This document shows, piece by piece, positions 1-8,682 of a DNA stretch of 64,000 bases. This DNA is from Methanocella_A sp963792125 (GTDB taxonomy: Archaea > Halobacteriota > Methanocellia > Methanocellales > Methanocellaceae): assembly GCA_963792125.1 (NCBI GenBank), contig CAWBVA010000012.1, forward strand, positions 744,001-808,000, given 5' to 3'. A model generated the notes under the pieces. It worked only from the letters and a program-made list of their open reading frames with translations, was not told where the DNA came from and did no database searches. How positions within the stretch are numbered: position 1 is the first letter of the stretch; each line of letters starts with the position of its first letter. The translations under genes were made by a program, and so were the position numbers.

Positions 1-9
1 TTGTAACTC

Positions 10-312
10 TTATTTAACAATCCTGTCAGGGTTTTCCACCAATTTGCGAATCCTGCGGACATCGATGGCGATATGGATGACACTGCCGCAGATCACCACT
101 ACCAGCACAGCAAAACCAAAGCACAGGGACATTAAGAGGTAAATGCTGGCCGGGTTCAGTCCAAGCAGCCTGTAAGTCAGGCTGGGAGTGAATCCACCTG
201 TGGTAAAATAAAAGTAAATATACGCGAGGGCCGATGCGATAAGCACAATTGCTACAGGTATAAGGATGATGGTTATGAGAACTTTCTGTACCGTCTGGAC
301 AGGGCTAACCAC
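10..312 (-). CDS. Small two-helix membrane protein, unknown function
   Basis: Unrecognised. The frame is open from an ATG at 327, but that ATG is itself part of a strong Shine-Dalgarno-like TGGAGGTT lying 7 bases before a GTG at 312, so I take GTG as the start (100 residues). Two hydrophobic segments are clear, about residues 10-35 and 55-80, followed by a basic tail with RRIRK, so a cytoplasmic C terminus is likely. A TATA-like TAAATATC lies near 362-370. The gene is followed by the window edge, so downstream partners cannot be seen. Confidence 0.6.
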   Translation of the reverse strand: MVSPVQTVQKVLITIILIPVAIVLIASALAYIYFYFTTGGFTPSLTYRLLGLNPASIYLLMSLCFGFAVLVVVICGSVIHIAIDVRRIRKLVENPDRIVK

Positions 313-527
313 AATATAAACCTCCATATTGAATATAGCCTCGGTATTAGGAAGAATGATATTTACAGAATAAATTGTTCAGACACCTGTCAGGGGAACT
401 TTTTGGTAAAAATTTCCCGTGCGTCCCCTCAAAAACTGATCGCAAAAGATGCCTTCGGCATATGTGTTTGGTGTCGAGACCCAGGGAACCTTTTAAGAAA
501 GTTCACGGGAGCCCTTCAAAAATCTAA

Positions 528-599
528 TGGACACGTCGGGAATTGAACCCGAGGCCTCTTCCATGCCAAGGAAGCGATCTACCCCTGATCTACGTGCCC
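528..599 (-). tRNA. tRNA-Ala (anticodon GGC)
   Basis: On the minus strand the sequence folds into a full cloverleaf. The acceptor stem pairs GGGCACG with CGTGTCC, the D arm is GATC/GATC, and the anticodon stem CTTCC/GGAAG closes a 7-base loop TTGGCAT whose anticodon is GGC. The T arm is TCGGG/CCCGA around TTCAATT. The discriminator base is A and no CCA tail is encoded. The gene shows no intron. It would decode GCC/GCU alanine codons, and the Ala identity is read from the anticodon alone (I did not check the G3:U70 pair beyond a G-U at the third acceptor position, which is present). Confidence 0.93.
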
Positions 600-621
600 T
601 AAAATGCAGCACTATCATGGT

Positions 622-638
622 CGATATATGCTATAAAT
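622..638 (-). promoter_or_regulatory. TATA region of the tRNA-Ala gene
   Basis: Read on the minus strand, ATTTATAGC and then CATATATC lie 23-39 bases upstream of the mature tRNA 5' end. CATATATC, centred about 27 bases upstream, is at the right distance for an archaeal TATA box. The TATA assignment is by spacing only. Confidence 0.5.
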
Positions 639-806
639 CTATCGGTGGACGACGACAGCCCGGCCAGAAAGAGCATGCTGCAATCCCGCCCTTGGGAGTC
701 CATGCGCGCGCGAGCCGCCGTCACCGCCCGCTTCTCTTGCACGGCGCCAGAATCTTTAAAATCTCCGACCCCTTTCTCCGTCACCTTAAAAGGAAAAGCG
801 CCGGGC

Positions 807-965
807 TCATCGTTCTTTTACGAGGTACCCCGGCTCGACGACGCAGGCGATCTCGCCCATCATCAGCTCGTCGATCTGCTCGTAGGTCATGAACCTGAAT
901 CCGGCTTTCTTCTCCGGCTCCAGGAACGCCAGCATGAGATCCCTGATGTCGTCGGGTATCCTCAT
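807..965 (-). CDS. Small hypothetical protein (52 aa)
   Basis: Open frame starting at ATG 965 (MRIPDDIRDLML...). It encodes an acidic, predicted alpha-helical 52-residue protein with no recognised domain. The frame is open further upstream to 1094, but that part lies in the degenerate CTCTGCG-type repeat that recurs in other gaps of this window, so I do not count it as coding. It sits between tRNA-Ala and leuS. Real expression is uncertain. Confidence 0.4.
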   Translation of the reverse strand: MRIPDDIRDLMLAFLEPEKKAGFRFMTYEQIDELMMGEIACVVEPGYLVKER

Positions 966-1063
966 AACATAACCATTCTTCAAACAGTCAAAACGTCTCT
1001 GCGTTTCTCTGCGGTCTCTGCGAGAATAAAAATGGGATTCTCCGGTTCCGCTACGCATAGCCC

Positions 1064-1111
1064 GGGCAGGGCAAGCGACCCTGCCCATGGACAATATCGC
1101 GCACGCGCGCG
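1064..1111. repeat. GC-rich hairpin and (CG)4 element
   Basis: GGGCAGGG (1064-1071) pairs with CCCTGCCC (1079-1086) around a 7-base loop. It is followed by CGCGCGCG at 1104-1111. The pair lies 50-100 bases past the leuS stop codon. A second CG run, GCGCGCGCG, lies at 704-712. Members of the same (CG)n group recur at 12507, 16066, 33581, 35176 and 48182. Confidence 0.5.
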
Positions 1112-1161
1112 TGACCGGCCCGGCGGGCTCTTGTCTCCGCCCTGCAGACTATAATGCTAAC

Positions 1162-3978
1162 TTACTTGATCAGCAGTGCGGGCCTGCCCGGTATGGCAAA
1201 GCGTCGCTTGTTCTCCGGGTCTTCCGCGGGGTTGAGGACGATATGCATGCCGACCTCCTGGCCGATGAAGTCCTGCGCCTCGTCGAGGACGGCTTTCTCG
1301 TCCACGCCGCTCGGCAGGAGGCGGTCGCTGATGACCTTGCCCACGTACTTGCTGACCTCTTTGCCGGCCTTCCGCATCTCGGGGTCGGCCATGACATCCT
1401 TCATGGCCTGGCCCATGTTCTTGCCCGTCGCCATCGCCAGCGCCTTGTACTTCCATTCGTCGGCGGTGAAGATGTTGACGTTCTTCGCGTCCTTGAGCTG
1501 GGCGACCTCGACGATCTCCTGGATGTCCTCGATGACGCTGCGGATGAAGTCCTCGGACTTCTCGATGGACTCGTCCACGGGCACGGCCTCGTCCCAGGCG
1601 GGGTAAGCCGCTCTGGCGATGAAGCCCTGGCCGCCGATCTTCTCCCATATCTCCTCGCAGATGTGCGGGCAGAAGGGGGCGAGCATCTTGGTCTGGGCCT
1701 CGATGAACCACGTCATGATGCGTTTGTTGGGGGTCGGGGACCGGCGGATGTACCACCGCAGGTACCGCTGCATGTCGAAGTAGCCGCGCTGGATCGCCGT
1801 GCGGAAGTCCATGCGGTCCATGGCTTCCTTGGTCTGCTTCACGGTCTTGATGGTGACCGACTCCAGCCAGCGGTCGATGAACTTTTCGTCGTCACGGCCC
1901 TTGCCGTAGTTCTCCACCGCGAACTCGTACCACATGGCCAGCTTCGGGCCGGCGCCCCGGGCGAACTCGCTGTCCCAGTTGGGGTCTTCCAGGCCTTCGC
2001 CGCCGTACATGAGGGTCAATCTCGTCGCGTCCGCGCCGTTCAGGTCGCAGATCTGCCGCAGCGTGTACACGTTGCCTTTGCTGGTGGACATCTTCTGGCC
2101 GTCGAGCTGCAGGAACCCGTTGGCGCTCATGCCCTTCGGCCAGTACTTCTCCGGGAAGATGGCCGTGTGGTTGAAGATCGAGAATGTGAGGTGGTTCTGC
2201 ACCAGGTCCTTGCCGCTGTTGCGCAGGTCGAACGGGTACCAGTACTCGAACTCCTGCTTCATGGTGTTGAGCAGATCCTTGCTGATGCCGGTCTTCTTCG
2301 CCACATCGTTGCCGTCGCCGAGGCTGAGGAACACGTAGTCGAAGAACTCGTCGGTGAGTTGCTCAGGCTTTATCCCGTACTTCTCCGGGTGCTGCACGTA
2401 TTTGGCAATGGTGTAGTAGGCCATGTAGATGGTCGAGTCTGACAGGGATTCCACTATCCAGCGCTTGTCCCAGGGCAGCTCCGTGCCCAGGCCATATTCG
2501 CGGGTGCATGCCCAGTCCTTCAGCCAGTCCACCACGTAGTCGAACTGTCTCCGGACTTTCTCCGGGTAGAGCTGCATGTTCGCGATCGCCTTGTGCGCCT
2601 GCGCCTTCCAGATGGGGTTGCTGTAGTTGAGGAACCACTGGTCCGAGACAATCTTGACCACGCACTTGGTCAGGTCGCGACAGACGACCGTTTCCGGCAG
2701 CTCGTAGAAGATAGCAGCCTTGTCCTCGTGGACGAAGTCGCTGACCAGCTCCATCTTTGCCTCCATGACCTTCTTGCCGGCATACTTGCCGGTGTTCTCG
2801 TTCAGGACGCCCGTATGGAACTCTTTCTTGTAGATCTCCTTGGTCGCCGCTTCCAGCTTCGGGTCGTCCTGGTCTTTGATGTTCATGCCCTCGACGATCT
2901 CCTTGGCCGGGAACTTTCCGTAGCCCTCTATCTTGATGAGCGGTATGAGCTTGATGTCGCTGATCACTTCCGGCGTCAGCCCGGACTTCTGCAGGTTGTT
3001 CTCGATGTCACGCAGCGCGGCGAAGTCGTAGGGCGCATGCGCAGGCACGGACATGACCACGCCGGTGCCCCTCTCCGGGTCGACGAAGGTCGCCGGCAGG
3101 ATGGGGATCATGTTGCCGGTCACCTGGTTGAGCACCTTTTTGCCGATCATCGCCTTGCCGGGGACTTTCTCGATCTCGTGGACGACGAACTTCTGGTTCT
3201 TGAGCTTCTCGATGGTCGCCTCGGTGACCAGCCACTCCTCGTCGTTCACCTTCGCCCTGATGTAGGTCACGTCGGGGTTCAGCCAGAGGTTGGTAACGCC
3301 GAAAGTGGTCTCCGGCCGGTATGTGCCGCAGGGGAGAATGGTCTCGTCCAGCTTGAACTTGATCAGGTAGATCTCTTCAGGTGTGACGCCCTCGCCTTCG
3401 AGCCGGGCGTGGTCGCCGACCGGGTTTTTGCAGTGCGGGCACCAGACGACCGGGTGCTCGCCCATGACGATGTAGCCGCCTGCTTTTAGTTTCCGCATCT
3501 GCCACTGGATGAAATGATCGTAATACGGGTTGAGCGAGGTGGTGATGAAGGTGCGGGACCAGTCGACCGCGGCGCCGATGCGCTTCAGATCCTTGGTGGT
3601 CTCCCGGGGGAAGAACTGGGTCCAGTAGACGGGGTCGGCGAACTTCGGGATTTCGCTCTCCGGGATGCCCATCTTGCGGAGGATGTCCATCTGCTTCTTC
3701 TCGCCCTGCGCTATGCGCTCCGCCGCTGCGACGATAGGCGTGCCGGTGCAATGGAACGCGAATGGAAACAGGGTGTTATAGCCCTGCATGAGCTTGTAAC
3801 GTGCCATGACCTCGGCGCGGATGCCGCTGAAGGCCCGGCCGATGTGGAAGAAACCGTTCATATACGGGTACGGGAAGTTAATGAAATACTTGGGCTTCCC
3901 CGGCTCGACGACGGGCTCGAAGACCTTCGCTTCCTCGTAACGCTGCTGCCACTTCTCCTCGATTGCCTTGAAATCCAT
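1162..3978 (-). CDS. leuS: Leucyl-tRNA synthetase
   Basis: Class I synthetase charging tRNA-Leu, 938 residues, the size of archaeal/eukaryotic-type LeuRS. The HIGH-box version HIGR is at about residues 45-48 (NGFFHIGRA). The CP1 editing domain is marked by RPETTFGVTNLW, and the KMSKS loop reads KMSTSKGN in the second half, followed by the anticodon-binding domain. I chose ATG 3978 (MDFKAIEEKWQ) because family members begin there and TAAGAGGG precedes it. The frame is open 43 codons further upstream through the promoter, which is unlikely to be translated. The gene appears intact and monocistronic. Confidence 0.96.
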   Translation of the reverse strand: MDFKAIEEKWQQRYEEAKVFEPVVEPGKPKYFINFPYPYMNGFFHIGRAFSGIRAEVMARYKLMQGYNTLFPFAFHCTGTPIVAAAERIAQGEKKQMDILRKMGIPESEIPKFADPVYWTQFFPRETTKDLKRIGAAVDWSRTFITTSLNPYYDHFIQWQMRKLKAGGYIVMGEHPVVWCPHCKNPVGDHARLEGEGVTPEEIYLIKFKLDETILPCGTYRPETTFGVTNLWLNPDVTYIRAKVNDEEWLVTEATIEKLKNQKFVVHEIEKVPGKAMIGKKVLNQVTGNMIPILPATFVDPERGTGVVMSVPAHAPYDFAALRDIENNLQKSGLTPEVISDIKLIPLIKIEGYGKFPAKEIVEGMNIKDQDDPKLEAATKEIYKKEFHTGVLNENTGKYAGKKVMEAKMELVSDFVHEDKAAIFYELPETVVCRDLTKCVVKIVSDQWFLNYSNPIWKAQAHKAIANMQLYPEKVRRQFDYVVDWLKDWACTREYGLGTELPWDKRWIVESLSDSTIYMAYYTIAKYVQHPEKYGIKPEQLTDEFFDYVFLSLGDGNDVAKKTGISKDLLNTMKQEFEYWYPFDLRNSGKDLVQNHLTFSIFNHTAIFPEKYWPKGMSANGFLQLDGQKMSTSKGNVYTLRQICDLNGADATRLTLMYGGEGLEDPNWDSEFARGAGPKLAMWYEFAVENYGKGRDDEKFIDRWLESVTIKTVKQTKEAMDRMDFRTAIQRGYFDMQRYLRWYIRRSPTPNKRIMTWFIEAQTKMLAPFCPHICEEIWEKIGGQGFIARAAYPAWDEAVPVDESIEKSEDFIRSVIEDIQEIVEVAQLKDAKNVNIFTADEWKYKALAMATGKNMGQAMKDVMADPEMRKAGKEVSKYVGKVISDRLLPSGVDEKAVLDEAQDFIGQEVGMHIVLNPAEDPENKRRFAIPGRPALLIK

Positions 3979-4030
3979 ATGATGCCCTCTTAGCGCGATG
4001 ATCGTAATCCAACAATGTAGTTGTAATTGT

Positions 4031-4040
4031 GTTATATAAG
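4031..4040 (-). promoter_or_regulatory. TATA box of leuS
   Basis: Minus-strand CTTATATAAC lies about 55 bases upstream of the leuS ATG. It matches the archaeal TATA consensus and predicts a leader of roughly 30 bases. Confidence 0.5.
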
Positions 4041-4117
4041 TATGTCTATGTCCGCATAAGGTTTTTCGTTTTACGGGCAACGGCAGCTTTAATATTTTCA
4101 GGGACAACGATCACCGT

Positions 4118-4654
4118 ATGAGGAAGCTGAATGCATCAGACGCTGTCGTGAGATGGGTACAGCCCCATGCGCGAAACCGCTTCTTCGAGCTGCGGTCGGA
4201 TGACGACGTGGTCGCAACGCTGGCCCGGGAAAAGACGTTCGGCACGCTGGCGACCGCGCAGACGGCAGATAAGACATGGACGTTCAAGCGGGTGGGCGTT
4301 TTCAATACCCGGATCACCGTCAGGTCGCCAGGGTCGGAAGCAGACCTGGCCACGTTCAAGCCCGGATGGGGCTACGGAGGCACGCTCGATGCCTGGGGCC
4401 GGGCCTATGTCTGGAAAAAGCTTGACTTTTGGGGCAACAGATGGGGCTTTGCCGGACTGGATGGCACGGTCCTCGTGAGCTTCGCTTACTCGGGAGGGCC
4501 GGGGCACATGTTCAAGATCGAAGGGACGGCGGAAGTGTCCCCCGGCACGGCAGGCGTGGATTTGCCCCTGCTGCTCACACTGGGCTGGTACGTTATGGTA
4601 TTGATATACGACGATAATGCGGCTGCCGGGGGTGCCGTCGTAGCAACGATGTAA
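4118..4654 (+). CDS. Hypothetical protein, possible LURP-one/tubby-like barrel
   Basis: 178 residues, soluble in the N-terminal two thirds. It shows a run of short beta strands (FFELRSDDDVVATL, TWTFKRVGVFNTRITVR, GFAGLDGTVLVSFAY) of the kind seen in LURP-one/scramblase-type tubby-like barrels, then a hydrophobic C-terminal stretch LLLTLGWYVMVLI. The fold suggestion is inference from strand pattern, not from a recognised signature. ATG 4118 is the first start. It is divergent from leuS (140 bases apart) and convergent with the next gene, ending 7 bases before it. Confidence 0.65.
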   Translation: MRKLNASDAVVRWVQPHARNRFFELRSDDDVVATLAREKTFGTLATAQTADKTWTFKRVGVFNTRITVRSPGSEADLATFKPGWGYGGTLDAWGRAYVWKKLDFWGNRWGFAGLDGTVLVSFAYSGGPGHMFKIEGTAEVSPGTAGVDLPLLLTLGWYVMVLIYDDNAAAGGAVVATM

Positions 4655-4661
4655 GCGGCGT

Positions 4662-5528
4662 CTACGGTAAAACGAATCCCTGCAGCCAGACGATGCCGCT
4701 GATGCGGTCGCCCTGGCCCACCTTTTCCTGCGTGGCGCTGGCGGTCGCGCAGATATAGAAGTCGTGCGGCGCGCTCTCGTGGCCGAGGCGCAGGGTAGTC
4801 TTTATAACGTAAGCCTTCCGGCCCAGCGCTGTCGTTTCGAGGATATCCTGGACGGTGCCGCGGAAGACGTAGTCGTCGATGTCCCCGCCCTCGTAGCGGA
4901 CGAACAGGTCGTCGTCGTGCGGCCCCTGGCCCCTGCTGCGGGCGATGACGTAGGCGATGCCGGCGAGGAGCACTTTCGTGTCCTTCCCCGGGGAGTACGA
5001 ATGCTTCCTGCGGAAGTACATCGTGTCGAAAAAGTTCAGCGTCCCGCCGCTTGCGAATACCTCGATCTGGCCTTCGAGGGCGTTCTCGCACTCGGTAATC
5101 CTTGTGATGCGTGCGGACAAGGGGCTGCCTGCCTTGAAGACAGGATAGGCAGTGACTGTCTGGCCGTTATTAGTGATCGTGAGGACGTCCAGCATGCCCT
5201 CGCCGGTCATGTACCCGGACACTTCGTCTGCGCCGTATAAAACGGTCAGCCGCTGCCGGGACGAGGCTAGCGCGTCGACGCTCATCTTCACGGCCTCCGG
5301 GTCGCTCTTCGCCAGCAGCCGCAGGTGCCCGGAGTGGTCGATGTTGCCCTTGATCATGTCCGGCGACCTGACCAGTGGCCCGGCCGTCTCGGAAGTAGTT
5401 CCTGTGAAAGGCTGTGTGACCGGGGGCGACAGCTTCGGCCGGGCCGGCGGGGTCGGCTGAGAAACGGCTGGCGAATGCTGTGGCTGGTGCTCCTTGAATT
5501 TTAACGCGTCCCTGATCTTCCCCAGCAC
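4662..5528 (-). CDS. Hypothetical protein, proline-rich linker plus beta-rich domain
   Basis: Unrecognised. The frame is open from 5720, but AGGAGGT sits 8 bases before a GTG at 5528, which decides the start (288 residues, VLGKIRDALKF). Residues 1-60 are basic then rich in Pro/Ser/Thr. The rest is a mixed alpha/beta domain without membrane segments or Cys motifs. It ends convergently with the preceding plus-strand orphan. The stretch upstream of the GTG (5529-5720) is AT-rich and probably holds the promoter shared with the divergent pps gene. Confidence 0.65.
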   Translation of the reverse strand: MLGKIRDALKFKEHQPQHSPAVSQPTPPARPKLSPPVTQPFTGTTSETAGPLVRSPDMIKGNIDHSGHLRLLAKSDPEAVKMSVDALASSRQRLTVLYGADEVSGYMTGEGMLDVLTITNNGQTVTAYPVFKAGSPLSARITRITECENALEGQIEVFASGGTLNFFDTMYFRRKHSYSPGKDTKVLLAGIAYVIARSRGQGPHDDDLFVRYEGGDIDDYVFRGTVQDILETTALGRKAYVIKTTLRLGHESAPHDFYICATASATQEKVGQGDRISGIVWLQGFVLP

Positions 5529-5719
5529 CTTGCGATACCTCCTGATACTATCGATTCTATACTGCCTGACATTATTAAGCTTTCTTGTAATACACGGTAA
5601 TCGGCAAACGTAAGTAATGTAATACCGGTTCATGTGCAGGCATGTACTTAGTTCGTGGCCTCGTGAAAAACCATTAACTTCATGCCGCTGTACTACTATG
5701 ACAGCCATGTGGTGAGTCA

Positions 5720-6462
5720 ATGACAGATATACCTCCTGATCATCCCCGGTATATGTCCCTCCTGACGCGTGAGCGGCTGGTGAAGGGCGTCCGGGACGGC
5801 ATTACGAGCGAACAGGGGCTTATCGCCCAGGGCCGGGGAGAGGCGTTCGACTACCTGATCGGGGAGCGGACGACCGGGTCGGCAATGTCTGCGGAAAAGG
5901 CCGCGGTGGCGATGCTCATGCTGGCCGAAAACCCGGTGATATCGGTCAACGGGAATGCGGCAGCGCTGTCTGCGAAAGAGATGTGCCAGCTCGCCAGTCT
6001 GCTGAACGCCGCCGTAGAGATCAACCTGTTCCACCGGACTGAGGAGCGTGTGGCCAGGATTGCGACGCTGCTGCGCTCCGAAGGCTGCACGAAGCTGTAC
6101 GGCGAGCATCCTGACCGGCTGATACCAGGGCTGTCGCACGAGCGGGCGAAGGCACATCCGAAGGCATCTACACTGCGGACGTCGTCCTGGTGCCGCTGGA
6201 GGACGGGGACAGGTGCGAGGCGCTGGTGAAGATGGGCAAGCGCGTGATAGTCGTAGACCTCAACCCGCTGTCCCGGTCGGCGCAGATGGCTACCGTCACC
6301 ATCGTCGACAACATCGTACGTGCGGTGCCGAACATGGTGACGCTGGCGCAGGAGATGAAGGGCATGTCTGCGATGGAACTAGAAGAAATCGTCGAGGAGT
6401 TCCATAACGATCGGGCCCTGGCCGCCGCGCTGGACAACATTGTGGATAACTTGAAGAAGTAA
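5720..6462 (+). CDS. 4-phosphopantoate--beta-alanine ligase (phosphopantothenate synthetase), frameshifted
   Basis: Archaeal coenzyme A pathway enzyme (DUF137 family) that joins 4-phosphopantoate and beta-alanine with ATP. The first frame (MTDIPPDHPRYMSLL...) runs to about 6158 and then leaves the family sequence. The second frame resumes with GIYTADVVLVPLED and continues through KRVIVVDLNPLSRSA to the stop at 6462. Inserting one base in the CATCCGAAGG stretch near 6158 restores a continuous 247-residue protein of normal family length. Whether the lost base is real or a sequence error cannot be told here. The neighbours give no pathway context. Confidence 0.85.
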
Positions 6463-6491
6463 GCATCGCCATGTGAAACGTGTTTACGCTG

Positions 6492-6628
6492 GCTGGCACC
6501 GAACACAACGTACACGACGGCCACGACGTACACTACGTTTTAAAAGGGTTGGGCGCGCTTACATATTGTTTTATATAACGTACGTTGTGTACGTCGTGTC
6601 CGTCGTGTACCTTGTGTTCGGTGCCGGC
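6492..6628. repeat. Long imperfect inverted repeat (about 48-bp arms)
   Basis: Left arm 6492-6539 begins GCTGGCACCGAACACAA. Right arm 6577-6628 ends TTGTGTTCGGTGCCGGC. About 43 of 47 aligned positions pair, separated by a 37-base AT-rich centre that includes TTTTATATAACG. Both arms are made of repeated GTACACGACG-like words. It occupies most of the gap between pps and the yqjD-like gene, and could fold as a long RNA hairpin or DNA cruciform. Confidence 0.8.
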
Positions 6629-6732
6629 AAGCAAGTAAAATATTTTTACCATAGTCTTGTCATCGATCGTTGCTCATGCGGTAGCAAAACATTATTATAT
6701 ATTGTGTATTATAATTAATAGAGTAGATCGTT

Positions 6733-7047
6733 ATGGCGGAGAAGGTAGAAAGAATGGTTGACACGACTGTCGCTAAAGCCGACAGCTTCAAGGTACAGAC
6801 TGCCGACGCGCTGGAGGAGACCGCCCGCAAGCTGCGGGAGGCCGATCTTTCGGTAAAAGGCGATGAAGTAAAAGCCATGCTCAGCGATGCCGAAGCCCGC
6901 ATCAGTATGCTCAGGGGCGACATAGAAAAGAAGGTCGAGCCCGTGGAGACGTTCATCGTCGACCACCCATTCGCTTCAGTCATGATAGCCATGGGCCTGG
7001 GCTTCATGGTAGGCTCACTTGTCGCCAGCATGCGTCCCAGGGACTGA
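6733..7047 (+). CDS. DUF883/YqjD-like membrane-anchored protein
   Basis: 104 residues: a long amphipathic, likely coiled-coil N-terminal part (MAEKVERMVDTTVAKAD...), then HPFASVMIAMGLGFMVGSLVA as a single C-terminal membrane anchor. This is the layout of the bacterial YqjD/ElaB/DUF883 group, whose E. coli member YqjD associates with ribosomes at the inner membrane. Assignment is by architecture and gene order, not a firm signature. It is the first of three same-strand genes. TATA-like TATATATTG lies just upstream, near 6695-6705. Confidence 0.65.
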   Translation: MAEKVERMVDTTVAKADSFKVQTADALEETARKLREADLSVKGDEVKAMLSDAEARISMLRGDIEKKVEPVETFIVDHPFASVMIAMGLGFMVGSLVASMRPRD

Positions 7048-7055
7048 GTGATAGT

Positions 7056-7443
7056 ATGGGAGAGGCCGCCAGCCCGGAAAAGCCGCTGTCCGTCGAATCG
7101 GAGTTCGCCCACCTGGTCAGCTACATAGACCTGTACATACGGCAGAAGACTGACCTGTTCATCCAGCATTACGTGTTCGACCCGTTCGATTTCCTGGTGC
7201 GGCAGATAGTCTATCTGTCGGTGCTGGCCGCGCTGCTGGTGGCCGGGACGCTGGCCCTCCTTATCGGCGTGATACTATTCATATCGCACGCTGGTACCCA
7301 TGTGGGCGTCGCTCGTTATCATGGGCGTCGTAGCCTTCGTCATCGCGGGCCTGGTGGCCTATGTACTGTTCTCGCATAAGCCGATGCTGAAAACCCCGAC
7401 CACCGAGGATGTGATGAGACATGGCAGGCACGTAGACGCGTGA
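7056..7443 (+). CDS. DUF1469/YqjE-like membrane protein, frameshifted
   Basis: A soluble N terminus (about 50 residues) is followed by two membrane segments, VLAALLVAGTLALLIGVILFI and, in the second frame, LVIMGVVAFVIAGLVAYVLF. The switch is near 7290, where one extra base in CGCACGCTGG puts the second helix out of frame. The corrected product is 128 residues and ends TEDVMRHGRHVDA at 7443. This matches the holin-superfamily III/DUF1469 pattern of E. coli YqjE. It starts 8 bases after the YqjD-like gene and its stop overlaps the start of the next gene. Confidence 0.6.
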
Positions 7444-7778
7444 CCGAGGAAGACCTCCATGTAACGGAGGCCCTGATCGCCGATTCCTTCGGGCGGCTGA
7501 AAAAGTCCATAGCCGAGGCGCCGCACGAGGCAGTCAGGCCGGCTGCCAACCTGATACGGGAGCACCCGTTCGTCGCTGCGGCGGCTGCCGCCGGTGCCGG
7601 CATGGTGGCGTTCCAGGTGTTCCGGATGATTGCCCCCGGCCCTGCGCCGAAAGGACAGGAAAAGCGAGGCGGCAAAAGCTCGGGCCTGATTGCCCAGCTG
7701 CTGCCGATGGCGGCACCGTATATCGCCAGCATGCTCCAGCAACAGCTGGGCAAGGCGATGTCCGGCGAACGTCGTTAA
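7440..7778 (+). CDS. DUF883/DUF3618-like small membrane protein
   Basis: 112 residues starting at GTG 7440, overlapping the corrected stop of the YqjE-like gene (GTGA). The N-terminal half is amphipathic. The segment REHPFVAAAAAAGAGMVAFQVF resembles the HPF/W...G-rich anchor of DUF883 proteins, followed by a basic linker and a second hydrophobic patch (LLPMAAPYIASML). It is the third gene of the yqjD/E-like operon. Its precise function is unknown. Confidence 0.6.
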   Translation: MTEEDLHVTEALIADSFGRLKKSIAEAPHEAVRPAANLIREHPFVAAAAAAGAGMVAFQVFRMIAPGPAPKGQEKRGGKSSGLIAQLLPMAAPYIASMLQQQLGKAMSGERR

Positions 7779-7833
7779 GCCGCCAAGGATCTAAGAAGAG
7801 ACTCTAAGGCGCCACTTAGCGCCGAAAGAGCTA

Positions 7834-7949
7834 AAGACGCCAAGTTTTATTTTTAATCCAAGGTACCAGGGTCTCCAAGTGCCATTTTTCTTATGAACAA
7901 CGATCTGGAATCCTGGCGACTTGATCTTAAAAATAGTCTTGGCGTCTTC
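7834..7949. repeat. Inverted repeat of CGCCAAG type
   Basis: AAGACGCCAAG followed by TTTATTTTTAA (from 7834) is mirrored by TTAAAAATAGTCTTGGCGTCTT (to 7949), with the pairing continuing inward less perfectly through CCAGG (7867) and CCTGG (7915). It lies in the convergent gap between the yqjD/E-like operon and larC, and ends 8 bases from the larC stop. It shares its CGCCAAG words with the perfect repeat at 33322-33463. Confidence 0.6.
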
Positions 7950-7956
7950 AATTACA

Positions 7957-8677
7957 CTAGCTGTCCGTCTCGCCCAGGATAGCCATGAGCACGTTCGGGA
8001 TTTCCAGGTCTTTGCTGCCCGCGCCGAAGCCCGTCTTTTTCGCGCGCATTACAGGCACGGGGCCGGTGCCCTTGCAAATCTCGGCGAGGATGGCTGCACC
8101 TGTGGGCGTAGTCAGCTCGGCCATCACGCCCGAAGAGTAAGTGGGAATGCTGCGGAGCAAGCTCTGCCGTTGCCGGGGCCGGCACAGGGAGCAGCCCGTG
8201 GGAGGTGCGTACCTTCCCGCTGCCCACGTTGACCCGGGAGGCGTAGACCTGTTCGACGCCTGCCTCTTTGAGACATATGGCGGCGCCGACGACATCCGCT
8301 ATCGTGTCAAGCGCGCCCACCTCGTGAAAGTGGACGTGCTCGATGCCTGTGCCGTGGACCTTCGCCTCTGCTGCGCCCAGCCGCCTGAACACGGCCTCCG
8401 AGAGGCGTTTGACGTCTGCCGGCAGGTCGCTGCCGTTGATGATCGGCAGTATCTCGGCAAGGTGCCGTTCCTCGGCCGTATCGGGAGCGATGACATCTGC
8501 TTTCGTGGCCCTGATGCCCTTTTTCGTGACACCGGACACCTCGATGCTCAGGCCTTCGATGCCCAGCGCCTCCAGGCCGGACGACAGCGCTTCGCGGCTG
8601 ACGCCCAGGTCGAGCATCGCGCCGAGGAACATGTCGCCGCTGATGCCGGAAAAACAGTTAAGGTACAAAGTTTTCAT
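7957..8677 (-). CDS. larC: LarC nickel-insertion protein, LarC1 part only, frameshifted
   Basis: LarC inserts nickel into the pyridinium-dithiocarboxylate precursor to form the nickel-pincer cofactor. The start MKTLYLNCFSGISGDMFLGA is typical of the family, and HVHFHEVGALDTIADVVG is the His/Asp-rich stretch. One extra base near 8160 breaks the frame. After correction LLPVPAPATAELLRSIPTYSSG joins to a protein of 239 residues that stops after PNVLMAILGETDS. That is about where LarC1 ends; the CTP-hydrolysing LarC2 domain of full-length LarC is absent, and the next DNA is the inverted repeat at 7834-7949. It starts 5 bases after larE, in one operon. Confidence 0.8.
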
Positions 8678-8682
8678 GCGTA

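Noticed and set aside
527..1154. Plus-strand open frames of 121 and 169 codons
   Set aside because: They run across tRNA-Ala, the antisense of the small gene at 807-965 and repeat-like DNA, and show no domain.
1087..2442. 451-codon plus-strand frame
   Set aside because: Antisense of leuS; the Val/Leu/His/Asp-rich translation is typical of the reverse of a GC-rich gene.
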